NCBI GenBank assembly: GCA_934699705.1
Contig: CAKUXD010000003.1
Coordinates: forward strand, 1-64,000
Direction of reading: 5' to 3'
DNA: 64,000 bases
Source: an uncultured Candidatus Melainabacteria bacterium
GTDB lineage: Bacteria > Cyanobacteriota > Vampirovibrionia > Gastranaerophilales > Gastranaerophilaceae
Shown here in pieces: positions 33,322 through 41,809 of the stretch. The position numbers and the translations under genes are program-made. Within the stretch, counting starts at the first letter, position 1, and every line of letters starts with the position of its first letter. The notes beneath the pieces were generated by a model. It was not told the origin of the DNA and ran no database searches. It saw nothing but the letters and a program-made list of their open reading frames with translations.

Positions 33322-34215
33322 ATGAGTAAAATATATTTTGTAATTCCTTTATTTAATGAAGAAGACGTTCTTGAAAATAGCACAAAAGATATTTTAGAAA
33401 AATTTGAACAGTTGATAATTTCTAATAAAATATCTTCAGACAGTAGAATTTTGTTTGTAGATGACGGTTCTATTGATAATTCGTGGAATATTATAAAAGA
33501 CCTAAACAGTAAATATTCTTCAGTTAAAGGTATAAGATTAGCTAAAAATTCAGGACAGCAAAATGCTTTATATGCAGGGTATAAATATGCATATAACAAA
33601 TGTGATGCGGTTATTTCTTTTGATGTAGATTTGCAAGATGATATTGCGATTTTAGATGAAATGATTAACCGATATATTGAAACTGAGTGTGAGTTAGTTC
33701 TAATTACTCACAATGACAGACAAAAAGATACTTTCTTTAAAAAATTTATGGCTAATTCTTTTTACAATGTTATGAAATTTTTAGGTGTAGGTATTTTAAA
33801 AAATCATTCAGAGTTTAGATTGATAGATAATGTTGTGATTGGTAGATTATTGCAGTATAACGAAGATAATTTATTTTTAAGAGGTATAATTCCTTCGTTA
33901 ACAAATAAAATTTGTACAATAGAAGTTAAGCGAAAAGAGCGCACTTTAGGCACGCCAAAGTATAATTTTTTCTCATCTTTAAATTTGGCATTGAATGGAA
34001 TAACATCATTGACAATAAAACCAATAAGATTAATATTTTTAACAGGTTTAATAATTTCTTTTTTGTCAATATTTGCACGTACCTTGGAATTATTTATGAT
34101 ATGTATAATTGGCGGACTTCAAATAATCTGTATTGGTGTTGTTGGTGAATATATTGCAAAAATAAATCTTCAAACAAAAAACAGACCAAAATATTTTATT
34201 GAAGAAGAGATATAG
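33322..34215 (+). CDS. GT2-family glycosyltransferase (polyprenol-phosphate sugar synthase-like)
   Basis: The N-terminal GT-A domain has FVIPLFNEED, the nucleotide-binding VDDGSIDNSW, SGQQNALYAGYK and the metal-binding SFDVDLQDD. Two C-terminal membrane helices (IRLIFLTGLIISFLSIFA; FMICIIGGLQIICIGVVGEY) anchor it. Such enzymes load one sugar onto undecaprenyl phosphate at the inner membrane. The loop between the two helices is short. It probably supplies a lipid-linked sugar to the neighbouring polytopic protein. Sugar identity is unknown. Confidence 0.83.
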   Translation: MSKIYFVIPLFNEEDVLENSTKDILEKFEQLIISNKISSDSRILFVDDGSIDNSWNIIKDLNSKYSSVKGIRLAKNSGQQNALYAGYKYAYNKCDAVISFDVDLQDDIAILDEMINRYIETECELVLITHNDRQKDTFFKKFMANSFYNVMKFLGVGILKNHSEFRLIDNVVIGRLLQYNEDNLFLRGIIPSLTNKICTIEVKRKERTLGTPKYNFFSSLNLALNGITSLTIKPIRLIFLTGLIISFLSIFARTLELFMICIIGGLQIICIGVVGEYIAKINLQTKNRPKYFIEEEI

Positions 34216-34257
34216 CATTTTGTGCGTAATTAAAGAAATATAAACTTTTTTAATAAA

Positions 34258-34379
34258 CTACTTGTTGGGTAATCAGAAATGGTAATATGGATTATTGGAA
34301 AGTAAATACAAAAGACATTGGTGGCAAATGCCCAAATGGTACTATACTTGACTGGACAACAAATACATCTTGTAAGTAG
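34258..34379 (+). pseudogene. 3' remnant of a prepilin gene (deletion relic)
   Basis: These 122 bp match 1094-1215 without gaps and with only a few substitutions, ending in the same CNGT...TSCK-like tail and TAG. The sequence just upstream (34238-34257) resembles the region upstream of the first prepilin promoter (about 169-186). The join lies at CTACTTG, which occurs at 187-193 and 1094-1100 in the intact locus. This is a copy of the first prepilin locus that lost about 900 bp between 7-bp direct repeats. Confidence 0.85.
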
Positions 34380-34404
34380 TCAATTGTATTTATTATTTAT
34401 ATTT

Positions 34405-34447
34405 AAAAAAGGTTCGGATTTACTTATTGTAAATCCGAACCTTTTTT
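34405..34447. terminator. Bidirectional Rho-independent terminator
   Basis: A 19-bp stem (34405-34423 with 34429-34447) has a TTATT loop; its outer part is A on the left and T on the right, so it works in both directions. It ends lpxA on the minus strand and anything reading out of the GT2 gene on the plus strand. Confidence 0.9.
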
Positions 34448-34462
34448 TTGAATATTTTAAGT

Positions 34463-35281
34463 TTATTCTTCAATATCTTCGGCTTCTAAACTGTGGTGTC
34501 CTGTTTTGTGTGATTTTAGCAGAACTCCGCGTTTTGAGTCTTGAATAAATTTAATCATATTTTCTATATATTTGTTCATTGGAATTGTTTCTTTAATTTT
34601 TTCAATTGCCTGAGTTGTATTATATTCAGGTGAAACTAAAAGTTTGAAGGCTTCATTTGTATTTATTCTATCCTCTTTAGAAACTCCGCGTCTGCGCATT
34701 GCAACTACGTTTAAACCTGATGGAACAGGTGGTCTGCCTTCACCTTTTGAGTAAGGTAAAATATCTTGTCTTGAAGCAGAAAAACCGCTAATAATAGCCA
34801 TATCACCAATTCTTACATTTTGGTGGAAAACTGTCATTCCGCCTAACCAAGCGCCAAATCCTACGTGGCAATGTCCACCAAGAGTTGCAAGGTTTGCCAT
34901 AATTACTTGATCAGCTAAAACGCAATTGTGAGCTACGTGAGTACCTGCCATTAATAGACATTTGTTACCGATACGAGTTGTGAAATCTCCGCAAGCTGCA
35001 CCTCTGTGAACTGTTGCATTTTCTTTTATAATTACATCATCACCAATTATAACCTTTGTAGGTTCGCCCTTGTATCCTAAATCTTGAGGTTCTGAACCGA
35101 TTGTTGCAAATGGGCTGATTGTACAATTTTTACCAATTTCTGCAAATTCTATAAATGCGTTTGCAATAACTCTTGTTCCGCTACCAATTACTACGTTTTC
35201 GCCGATTACAACGTTTGGTCCGATGTAAGCGTCTTCTGCAATTTTCGCAGACTCGTGGATTATCGCTGATGAATGTATCAT
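34463..35281 (-). CDS. lpxA: UDP-N-acetylglucosamine acyltransferase
   Basis: LpxA adds the first fatty acid to UDP-GlcNAc in lipid A synthesis. The 272-residue protein is a left-handed beta-helix of hexapeptide repeats (AYIGPNVVIGENVVIGSGTR), with the catalytic His region GTHVAHNCVLADQV and a C-terminal helical domain. It sits downstream of the lpxD-lpxC-fabZ block but is separated by 158 bp and a terminator, so it has its own promoter, and GGAG precedes its ATG. Confidence 0.94.
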   Translation of the reverse strand: MIHSSAIIHESAKIAEDAYIGPNVVIGENVVIGSGTRVIANAFIEFAEIGKNCTISPFATIGSEPQDLGYKGEPTKVIIGDDVIIKENATVHRGAACGDFTTRIGNKCLLMAGTHVAHNCVLADQVIMANLATLGGHCHVGFGAWLGGMTVFHQNVRIGDMAIISGFSASRQDILPYSKGEGRPPVPSGLNVVAMRRRGVSKEDRINTNEAFKLLVSPEYNTTQAIEKIKETIPMNKYIENMIKFIQDSKRGVLLKSHKTGHHSLEAEDIEE

Positions 35282-35391
35282 TTTATCTCCTGTTTCCTTT
35301 TTCTAATTCCTATATTATAAATATATACTAAAAATATTCGTTTTCTTTAATTTTTATATAATTTTAATATCGTTATAAAATAAAAAAAATC

Positions 35392-35418
35392 GCGGGCGAC
35401 ATTGAAAATGTCGCCCGC
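35392..35418 (-). terminator. Terminator of the dapB-fabZ operon
   Basis: GCGGGCGACAT (35392-35402) pairs perfectly with ATGTCGCCCGC (35408-35418); on the minus strand the stem is followed by a run of eight T. It separates fabZ from lpxA. Confidence 0.92.
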
Positions 35419-35439
35419 CAAAAATATTTGTATCTAAAA

Positions 35440-35886
35440 TTATTTTATGCAAACTGTCATATCTGCTTCAACCACAACGTGTCCATCAACAGTACCAACG
35501 CCATGAGATTTGCCGATAGGGCCTTTTAATTTAACAAGTTCAATTCTCATATCTAACCTGTCCCCAGGGCGAACAATTCCTTTAAATCTGGCATTTTCGA
35601 TACCTGCAAACAACGCTAAATTACCTTGAAATTTTTCCATAGATAAAAGAATTGGTGCAGAACATTGAGCCATTGCTTCAATCTGCAAAACCCCAGGCAT
35701 AATCGGATTGTTCGGGAAATGTCCTTGAAAGAAAGGTTCGTTCCACGTTAAATTTTTATATCCAACTGCATATTCACCAGCTACACATTCCGTAATTCTG
35801 TCAACTAACAAAAACGGATAGCGATGTGGGATTAAGTCAAGTATTTGTTGTGAGTCATAAGTTAAGATAGTTTTTTCTTCTGTCAT
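35440..35886 (-). CDS. fabZ: 3-hydroxyacyl-ACP dehydratase
   Basis: FabZ dehydrates beta-hydroxyacyl-ACP in fatty acid synthesis and competes with LpxA for the shared hydroxyacyl-ACP pool. The 148-residue hot-dog-fold protein has HRYPFLLVDRI and the active site GHFPNNPIMPGVLQIEAMAQ, which supplies His and Glu. It is last in the operon, 9 nt after lpxC. In several lineages LpxC and FabZ are fused; here they are separate. Confidence 0.95.
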   Translation of the reverse strand: MTEEKTILTYDSQQILDLIPHRYPFLLVDRITECVAGEYAVGYKNLTWNEPFFQGHFPNNPIMPGVLQIEAMAQCSAPILLSMEKFQGNLALFAGIENARFKGIVRPGDRLDMRIELVKLKGPIGKSHGVGTVDGHVVVEADMTVCIK

Positions 35887-35895
35887 AATTTCTCC

Positions 35896-36714
35896 TTATT
35901 CGCATTTAATTAATTTGCTTTTTAATTTTAATGCGGTTTTTACATGGACTGCATGTCCAGCTTCTTTTGCAATTATCTGAGCTTTTAAATATAGTGGATT
36001 TACACCTGTTAAGTATAAATCACCGATTATATCCAAAATTTTATGTTTAATAGGTTCTCTATCACTGCGTAATTTTGTAGTGTAACCTCCGTCATCAGTA
36101 AAGCCAACTGTGTTTTCTTGAGTAACACCTTTTGCGTAGCCGAAGAATTGAAATTTTTTCAAATCGTGTAAGAACCCAAAAGTACGTGCTTCAATAATTT
36201 CGTTGTTATTCTTTGTATCATAACTTGCCCAGCGTTGTCTATAATCCGGGTGGTCATAATTTACGCCATAAGAAATTCTAAGTTCTTCATCAGGTACGAT
36301 AACAACGTGAGTTTTGCCATTTAAGTAAGAAACCGGTTCAAGAAGTGTGTAATAAACTGGTTTGTTACGTTCAACTCCAGCTTTTTTAAACGCTTTCACC
36401 CATTCATAAGAACTACCGTCAAGAATTGGTAATTCGGGTTTATCAAGGTAAACATCAATTGAATCAATATTACAAAATGCACAAGCTGCCATAAAATGTT
36501 CTATCAGCATAACTTGGCGATTACCTTGTCCTATGCAAACGCAATGACTTGTTGATGAAACGTTTTCAACTTCGGCAGTTATTGGTTGGTCATCATAATT
36601 ATTCAGGTAGAATTTGATTTTACCTGAAGTAGATGGCTTGATTAACACGTTACACTCATGATTTTTCATTAAAGTGTTGCCTTTTATTGAAATTTCTTTT
36701 TTTATTGTTGTCAT
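35896..36714 (-). CDS. lpxC: UDP-3-O-acyl-N-acetylglucosamine deacetylase
   Basis: LpxC is the zinc-dependent committed enzyme of lipid A synthesis. The 272-residue protein has MLIEHFMAACAF (first zinc His), LDGSSYEWVKAF, and HKILDIIGDLYL (His and Asp ligands). The late His of AGHAVHVK is the likely general acid region. It is 11 nt downstream of lpxD. Confidence 0.94.
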   Translation of the reverse strand: MTTIKKEISIKGNTLMKNHECNVLIKPSTSGKIKFYLNNYDDQPITAEVENVSSTSHCVCIGQGNRQVMLIEHFMAACAFCNIDSIDVYLDKPELPILDGSSYEWVKAFKKAGVERNKPVYYTLLEPVSYLNGKTHVVIVPDEELRISYGVNYDHPDYRQRWASYDTKNNNEIIEARTFGFLHDLKKFQFFGYAKGVTQENTVGFTDDGGYTTKLRSDREPIKHKILDIIGDLYLTGVNPLYLKAQIIAKEAGHAVHVKTALKLKSKLIKCE

Positions 36715-36725
36715 CGTGTGTACTC

Positions 36726-37820
36726 TTAGTTTTCTTCTGTATCTTCTAGGAATGTTTTTAACATTGGTTCGTATTTTTTGAACTTAGCAATTAATTCACC
36801 AGCGTCTTTTAGAGTTTTTAATTGTTTGATAAATTCTTTTCTAGGAACAGCAGGCGTACCTACAACGATTGATTTTTCAGGGAAAGATTTGCTAACACCA
36901 GCTGCTGCTGCGATAATACTGTCGCTACCAATGTTGATATGGTCTGCTAAACCAGCTTGACCTGCGATTACAACTCTATCGCCAATTACACAACTACCTG
37001 CAATACCAACTTGTGATACAATCATACAACCTTTACCAATACGGCAATTATGTCCAATCATTACAAGGTCGTCGATTTTTGTATCATCTCCAATAATTGT
37101 ATTCTCTATTGTTCCTCTGTCAATTGTTGTGTTTGCTCCAATTTCAACATTGTTACCTATTACAACTGAACCAAGTGATGGAATTTTAAAGATTTTTTGT
37201 TCTTTATTTTCTGTTTTAATTTCGCCATCTTTTCTTGCTTGTTCAATATTATCAGGATTTTCTGTTACAAAACTGAAACCGTCTGCACCAAGAGAAACAC
37301 CATGATGTAAAATACAATCATTTCCAACTACAACTCTGTCGCCAATGTTTACACCAGCGTGGAAGAAGCAGTTATCACCAATTTTTGCGTTATTTCCAAT
37401 GTATGAATTAGGAAGAATTCTTGTGTGTTCACCAACAACTGCACCTTTTGAAATTACAACATTTGCACCTATCTGAGCTGTTTCTGCAACTTTTGCTTCT
37501 GGGTGAATTACTGCTGTTGGGTGATATCCGTCATTAACTCTAGGTTCTTCGTAGAATACAGTAAGTAATTTCATCATAGCTAATCTTGGTCTTTCAACTT
37601 CGATAGTCGTAATACCTTCAAAATTTACGCCAAGTGGAACTAATGCTGCTTTTGCTTTTGTTTTTGCTAAATTTGCAATTTCTTCCTCACTTAAAGCCAG
37701 AGCAAGCATGTTTTCATCACAAAGTAGAGGTGGTGCAATCATGTGAATTTCTGCATCTTCTACTTTTGTTAAAATTCCGCCTACGATTTGTGAAATTTCT
37801 TCTACTGAAAATTTCTTCAT
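36726..37820 (-). CDS. lpxD: UDP-3-O-acylglucosamine N-acyltransferase
   Basis: LpxD adds the second acyl chain in lipid A synthesis. The 364-residue protein has an N-terminal uridine-binding domain (about residues 1-100) and a long left-handed beta-helix ([20 protein letters not shown]), with the catalytic His in [15 protein letters not shown]. It is followed by a short C-terminal helix. It lies between rfaE2 and lpxC in a compact envelope operon. Confidence 0.95.
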   Translation of the reverse strand: MKKFSVEEISQIVGGILTKVEDAEIHMIAPPLLCDENMLALALSEEEIANLAKTKAKAALVPLGVNFEGITTIEVERPRLAMMKLLTVFYEEPRVNDGYHPTAVIHPEAKVAETAQIGANVVISKGAVVGEHTRILPNSYIGNNAKIGDNCFFHAGVNIGDRVVVGNDCILHHGVSLGADGFSFVTENPDNIEQARKDGEIKTENKEQKIFKIPSLGSVVIGNNVEIGANTTIDRGTIENTIIGDDTKIDDLVMIGHNCRIGKGCMIVSQVGIAGSCVIGDRVVIAGQAGLADHINIGSDSIIAAAAGVSKSFPEKSIVVGTPAVPRKEFIKQLKTLKDAGELIAKFKKYEPMLKTFLEDTEEN

Positions 37821-37835
37821 ACATTTCTCCTTATG

Positions 37836-38312
37836 TTATATTTGTTTCATTTTTTCAATTGTATTCGTTGTTGATTTTCCTTGTACAAATTCAATAAATT
37901 TGACATCAATCTTATTTTTAATTATTACGTCTTTTTCTTCTTTTGGAAGTGTATCTAACGAATAATCCGCACCTTTTGTATGAAAATTAGGTTTTATTTT
38001 ATCTAATAGTTCACAAGGTGATTTCTCATCAAATATTACCACATAATCGACACAAGATAAAGCACATAAAATTTCAGCTCTGTCAGATTGTGTATTTATC
38101 GGGCGATTGTCGCCTTTATTTTTCTTAACAGAAATGTCAGAATTTAACATAATTACAGAATAATCTGCAAATTCTTTTGTTTTTTGCAAATATCTTACGT
38201 GTCCAACGTGCAAAATGTCGTAGCAACCGTTTGTTGTTACAACTGTTTTACCTTCTTGTTGCAAATCTCTAACAATTTTTATTATTTCATCTTGAGTTAC
38301 AAGTTTGCCCAT
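37836..38312 (-). CDS. Heptose-1-phosphate adenylyltransferase-like nucleotidyltransferase
   Basis: This 158-residue nucleotidyltransferase has GCYDILHVGHVRYLQ (the HxGH nucleotide-binding motif) and LNSDISVKKNKGDNRPI, as in the C-terminal domain of HldE (RfaE2). It probably activates D-glycero-manno-heptose phosphate with ATP for LPS core synthesis. The kinase half is not adjacent. A related adenylyl- or cytidylyltransferase with another sugar cannot be ruled out. It sits 3 nt after asd. Confidence 0.86.
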   Translation of the reverse strand: MGKLVTQDEIIKIVRDLQQEGKTVVTTNGCYDILHVGHVRYLQKTKEFADYSVIMLNSDISVKKNKGDNRPINTQSDRAEILCALSCVDYVVIFDEKSPCELLDKIKPNFHTKGADYSLDTLPKEEKDVIIKNKIDVKFIEFVQGKSTTNTIEKMKQI

Positions 38313-38315
38313 TTG

Positions 38316-39332
<1,017 letters not shown>

Positions 39333-39343
39333 TGTTATTTCCT

Positions 39344-40090
39344 TTATAAAATGTTGTCTAATCCGTAAGTAAAGTTTTTATGCTCATAAGCGTATTTTAT
39401 AGCCATCATAACTCCAGACATGTAACAAGTTCTGTTTGTTGAATCGTGGCGGATTGAAAGAATTTGTCCGTCAGAGCCAAAAAGAACTTCCTGTGAAGCC
39501 ATATAACCAGGCATTCTTACGGAGTGTATGTGGATATTGTTATAAGAATTTGCACCTCTTGCGCCTTCAATTGTCTCAATTTCAGGGCAATTTCCTGTTG
39601 TAAAAGATTTATTTGCTTCAGCCATTAATTGAGCGGTTTTAACTGCCGTACCAGATGGGGCATCTTTCTTTTGGTTATGATGAAGCTCAATAATTTCAGC
39701 ATTATCAAAATATTTTGCAGCTAATTTAGCAAATTTCATCATTAAAACAGCACCTGTTGAAAAGTTAGGAGCGATGAAGCATGCAAGTTTATTTTTTTCT
39801 GAAAGTCGTTTTAATTCTTCGATTTGTTCATCTTTTAACCCTGTTGTGCCAATTACAATACTTATATTATTGTTTAAACAATATAGCGCATTTTCGTAAA
39901 TTGATTTTGGCTGAGTAAAATCAACTAAGATATCAATTTCTTTGTTTTTGTGTGCTTGTTCGATTGTTTCAAATTCTCCATTAAGGATATCAATTTGAGC
40001 AACAAGCTCTGTTTCAGAATTGTTGTTAACTGTGTTTACAACTTCTTTACCCATTTTTCCGTTTGCACCGCAAACTGCAACTTTTATCAT
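39344..40090 (-). CDS. dapB: 4-hydroxy-tetrahydrodipicolinate reductase
   Basis: DapB performs the NAD(P)H-dependent reduction in the diaminopimelate/lysine pathway. The Rossmann start is KVAVCGANGKMGKEVV; IIELHHNQKKDAPSGTAV holds the catalytic His and Lys. I chose the ATG at 40090 (248 residues), preceded by GAGG; a longer reading from 40138 would add 16 residues without a ribosome binding site. It is first in the dapB-asd-rfaE2-lpxD-lpxC-fabZ operon. Confidence 0.95.
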   Translation of the reverse strand: MIKVAVCGANGKMGKEVVNTVNNNSETELVAQIDILNGEFETIEQAHKNKEIDILVDFTQPKSIYENALYCLNNNISIVIGTTGLKDEQIEELKRLSEKNKLACFIAPNFSTGAVLMMKFAKLAAKYFDNAEIIELHHNQKKDAPSGTAVKTAQLMAEANKSFTTGNCPEIETIEGARGANSYNNIHIHSVRMPGYMASQEVLFGSDGQILSIRHDSTNRTCYMSGVMMAIKYAYEHKNFTYGLDNIL

Positions 40091-40158
40091 AAATCTACCT
40101 CTTTTCTTAATTTTACTTAAAATATACCAAATTTTCAAATATATGTTAAAATTTTAAT

Positions 40159-40800
40159 ATGGAAGAAAAATTTGTTACACATATAGGCACAGATGAATCA
40201 GGAAAGGGCGATTTTTTTGGTCCTTTGGTTATAGCAGGAGTTTTGGTTGACGAAGATTGTGCAAAATTGTTTACAGAATTAAAGATAAGAGATTCAAAAA
40301 CAATTACCGATAAAAGAATTTTAGAAATGTCAGAACAGATAAAAAAGCATGCCAAATTTTCGGTTATAGCGATTGGCAATGCCCGCTATAATGAATTGTA
40401 TAAGAATTTTGGAAACTTGAACAAATTGCTGGCATGGGGTCATGCTAAGGTTATAGAAAATATATTAGAAAAAGACGTGTGCGAGTATGCGCTTTCGGAC
40501 AAATTTGGAGATGAGAGTTTGATAAAAAATGCGCTTCAAAAGAGAGGACAAGCCATAAGATTAGAACAAATGGTAAGGGCAGAAAGTGATATAGCGGTGG
40601 CGTCAGCGAGTGTTTTAGCGCGGGCAACATTTGTTCAGAAGATGAAACAAATGGAATTAGCGTTTGGTTGTGATTTTCCGAAGGGTTGTAATTCAATAGT
40701 AAAAGATGCGGCAGCTAAATTTATCGAAAAACATGGAAAAGAGCGTTTGACAGAGGTTTGTAAAACACATTTTAAAACGTATAAAGAAGTTTTGATTTAA
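40159..40800 (+). CDS. Ribonuclease HIII-like enzyme
   Basis: This cleaves RNA in RNA-DNA hybrids. The active-site start GTDESGKGDFFGPLVIAG is the HIII form of the type 2 RNase H motif (DEXGXG); later acidic residues are in LSDKFGD and RAESDIAVASASVLAR. At 213 residues it lacks the N-terminal TBP-like substrate-binding domain of classical RnhC, so it is either a short HIII or an HII with HIII-like motifs. It is divergent from dapB with 68 bp between the chosen starts and stands alone. Confidence 0.85.
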   Translation: MEEKFVTHIGTDESGKGDFFGPLVIAGVLVDEDCAKLFTELKIRDSKTITDKRILEMSEQIKKHAKFSVIAIGNARYNELYKNFGNLNKLLAWGHAKVIENILEKDVCEYALSDKFGDESLIKNALQKRGQAIRLEQMVRAESDIAVASASVLARATFVQKMKQMELAFGCDFPKGCNSIVKDAAAKFIEKHGKERLTEVCKTHFKTYKEVLI

Positions 40801-40892
40801 AAAGTTGACAAGAAGAAATTTTTTTGATAAATTAAGTTTACGGAGTTATTAATTTCGTATAGTGCGATTGCACTAGATAAAAAAGATGTTTT

Positions 40893-41112
40893 AGTGGCAC
40901 TCTGCCGAGTGAAACGATTAGTAATCGTTTTGTGAGAGGTAAGGTAGACAAGTCTACCGAGTCCGCTGAAAGTAAATTGAAAATTAAATAAAACCATGCT
41001 CCAGTGGCACTCTGCCGAGCAAAACGATTGATAATCGTTTTGTGAGAGGTAAGGTAGACAAGTCTACCGAGTCCGCTGAAAGTAAATTGAAAATTAAATA
41101 AAACCATGCTCC
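40893..41112 (+). repeat. Two tandem 110-bp structured units abutting tRNA-Leu
   Basis: Unit 1 (40893-41002) and unit 2 (41003-41112) are identical except for four substitutions. Each has hairpins GGCA-CTC-TGCC, a 10-bp stem (40910-40932 and 41020-41042) and GGTAGA-CAAG-TCTACC (40943-40958 and the equivalent in unit 2). All four differences fall in the 10-bp hairpin: two at the stem base exchange T-G and G-T wobbles for C-G and A-T pairs, two are in the loop. Each unit ends in CCATGCTCC, so the first tRNA nucleotides GCTCCAGTGGC recur at the unit 1/unit 2 boundary. It could be a structured leader or a small RNA. Confidence 0.8.
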
Positions 41113-41194
41113 AGTGGCGGAATCGGTAGACGCGTCGGACTTAAAATCCGATTGGGCGAATAACTCAGTGCCAGTTCAAGTCTGGCCTGGAGCA
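41108..41194 (+). tRNA. tRNA-Leu (anticodon UAA)
   Basis: An 87-nt class II tRNA. The acceptor stem GCTCCAG pairs with CTGGAGC, plus discriminator A at 41194. The D arm contains GGTAGAC. The anticodon stem is CGGA/TCCG with loop CTTAAAA, giving UAA. A long variable arm (TGGGCGAATAACTCA) marks leucine, and the T arm is GCCAGTTCAAGTCTGGC. CCA is not encoded. A terminator follows directly. Confidence 0.97.
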
Positions 41195-41199
41195 ATTCT

Positions 41200-41228
41200 A
41201 AGACAAGGCGAAAGCCTTGTCTTTTGTT
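41200..41228 (+). terminator. Rho-independent terminator after tRNA-Leu
   Basis: AAGACAAGGC (41200-41209) pairs with GCCTTGTCTT (41214-41223) around a GAAA tetraloop, followed by a T-rich stretch. Confidence 0.9.
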
Positions 41229-41321
41229 GTTGTAAATTATTTTTTGTAGATGGGGTTTATTAGTCCAAACGGACGTGGAAAGAAATAGTTTTCAATAGTA
41301 AAGTAACTTTATTTTCAGCTT

Positions 41322-41552
41322 TTACCAACGATTTTCATAATCCTTTTTAATCACTCTATTAATATATTCATTTAAGCCTTCTCCGCGTTCTGCAAGCTTT
41401 TTCATAATTTCTACTTTTTCTCTTCCTGGTTTTATGTAAGAATATTTATAATGTTTATATTTGCCAGTTAAAAAATGAATTATAATATAATCTGCTCCAA
41501 TATCATACTCATTAATTCCAGAATCTCCACCTTTGTTTAAATATTTTGTCAT
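41322..41552 (-). CDS. Small KTSC-like domain protein
   Basis: This 76-residue protein has a strand-rich N-terminus and the stretch YIIIHFLTGKYKHYKYSYI, then a helix and GEGLNEYINRVIKKDYENRW. The pattern 'F..GKYKHYKY...LNEYINRVIKKDY' resembles the KTSC domain, a small fold seen alone or beside nucleases and DNA-repair proteins. Start at 41552 has an AGGA site upstream; an in-frame ATG at 41603 is less likely. It lies 257 bp downstream of the helicase-nuclease gene. Function unknown. Confidence 0.55.
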   Translation of the reverse strand: MTKYLNKGGDSGINEYDIGADYIIIHFLTGKYKHYKYSYIKPGREKVEIMKKLAERGEGLNEYINRVIKKDYENRW

Positions 41553-41809
41553 GACAATTTTCCTATAAAGTTTATTAAAATTATTATAGTTGTCAAATAT
41601 CACTTAACAATTAGGCAAATAGATACTTTTAAAAATTGTCAATTTATAGTATTTGTTGAAAAAATCCGTATACATTTTTATCAAAACGCGCGTCAAATAT
41701 GAGTTTTAGAAATGACGATTTCATTATTTTTTAAAATTATAAATTGTATGTATGTCAAAAACGGGTATATTCTTAATTTTTTATCTGATTATGCAATTTG
41801 ATAATATTT

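Noticed and set aside
40797..41107. Two overlapping minus-strand ORFs with repeated MVLFNFQFTFSGLG starts
   Set aside because: They are read-outs of the 110-bp tandem repeat next to tRNA-Leu. The repeated protein starts follow from the DNA repeat, and pairing-preserving changes point to RNA structure instead.
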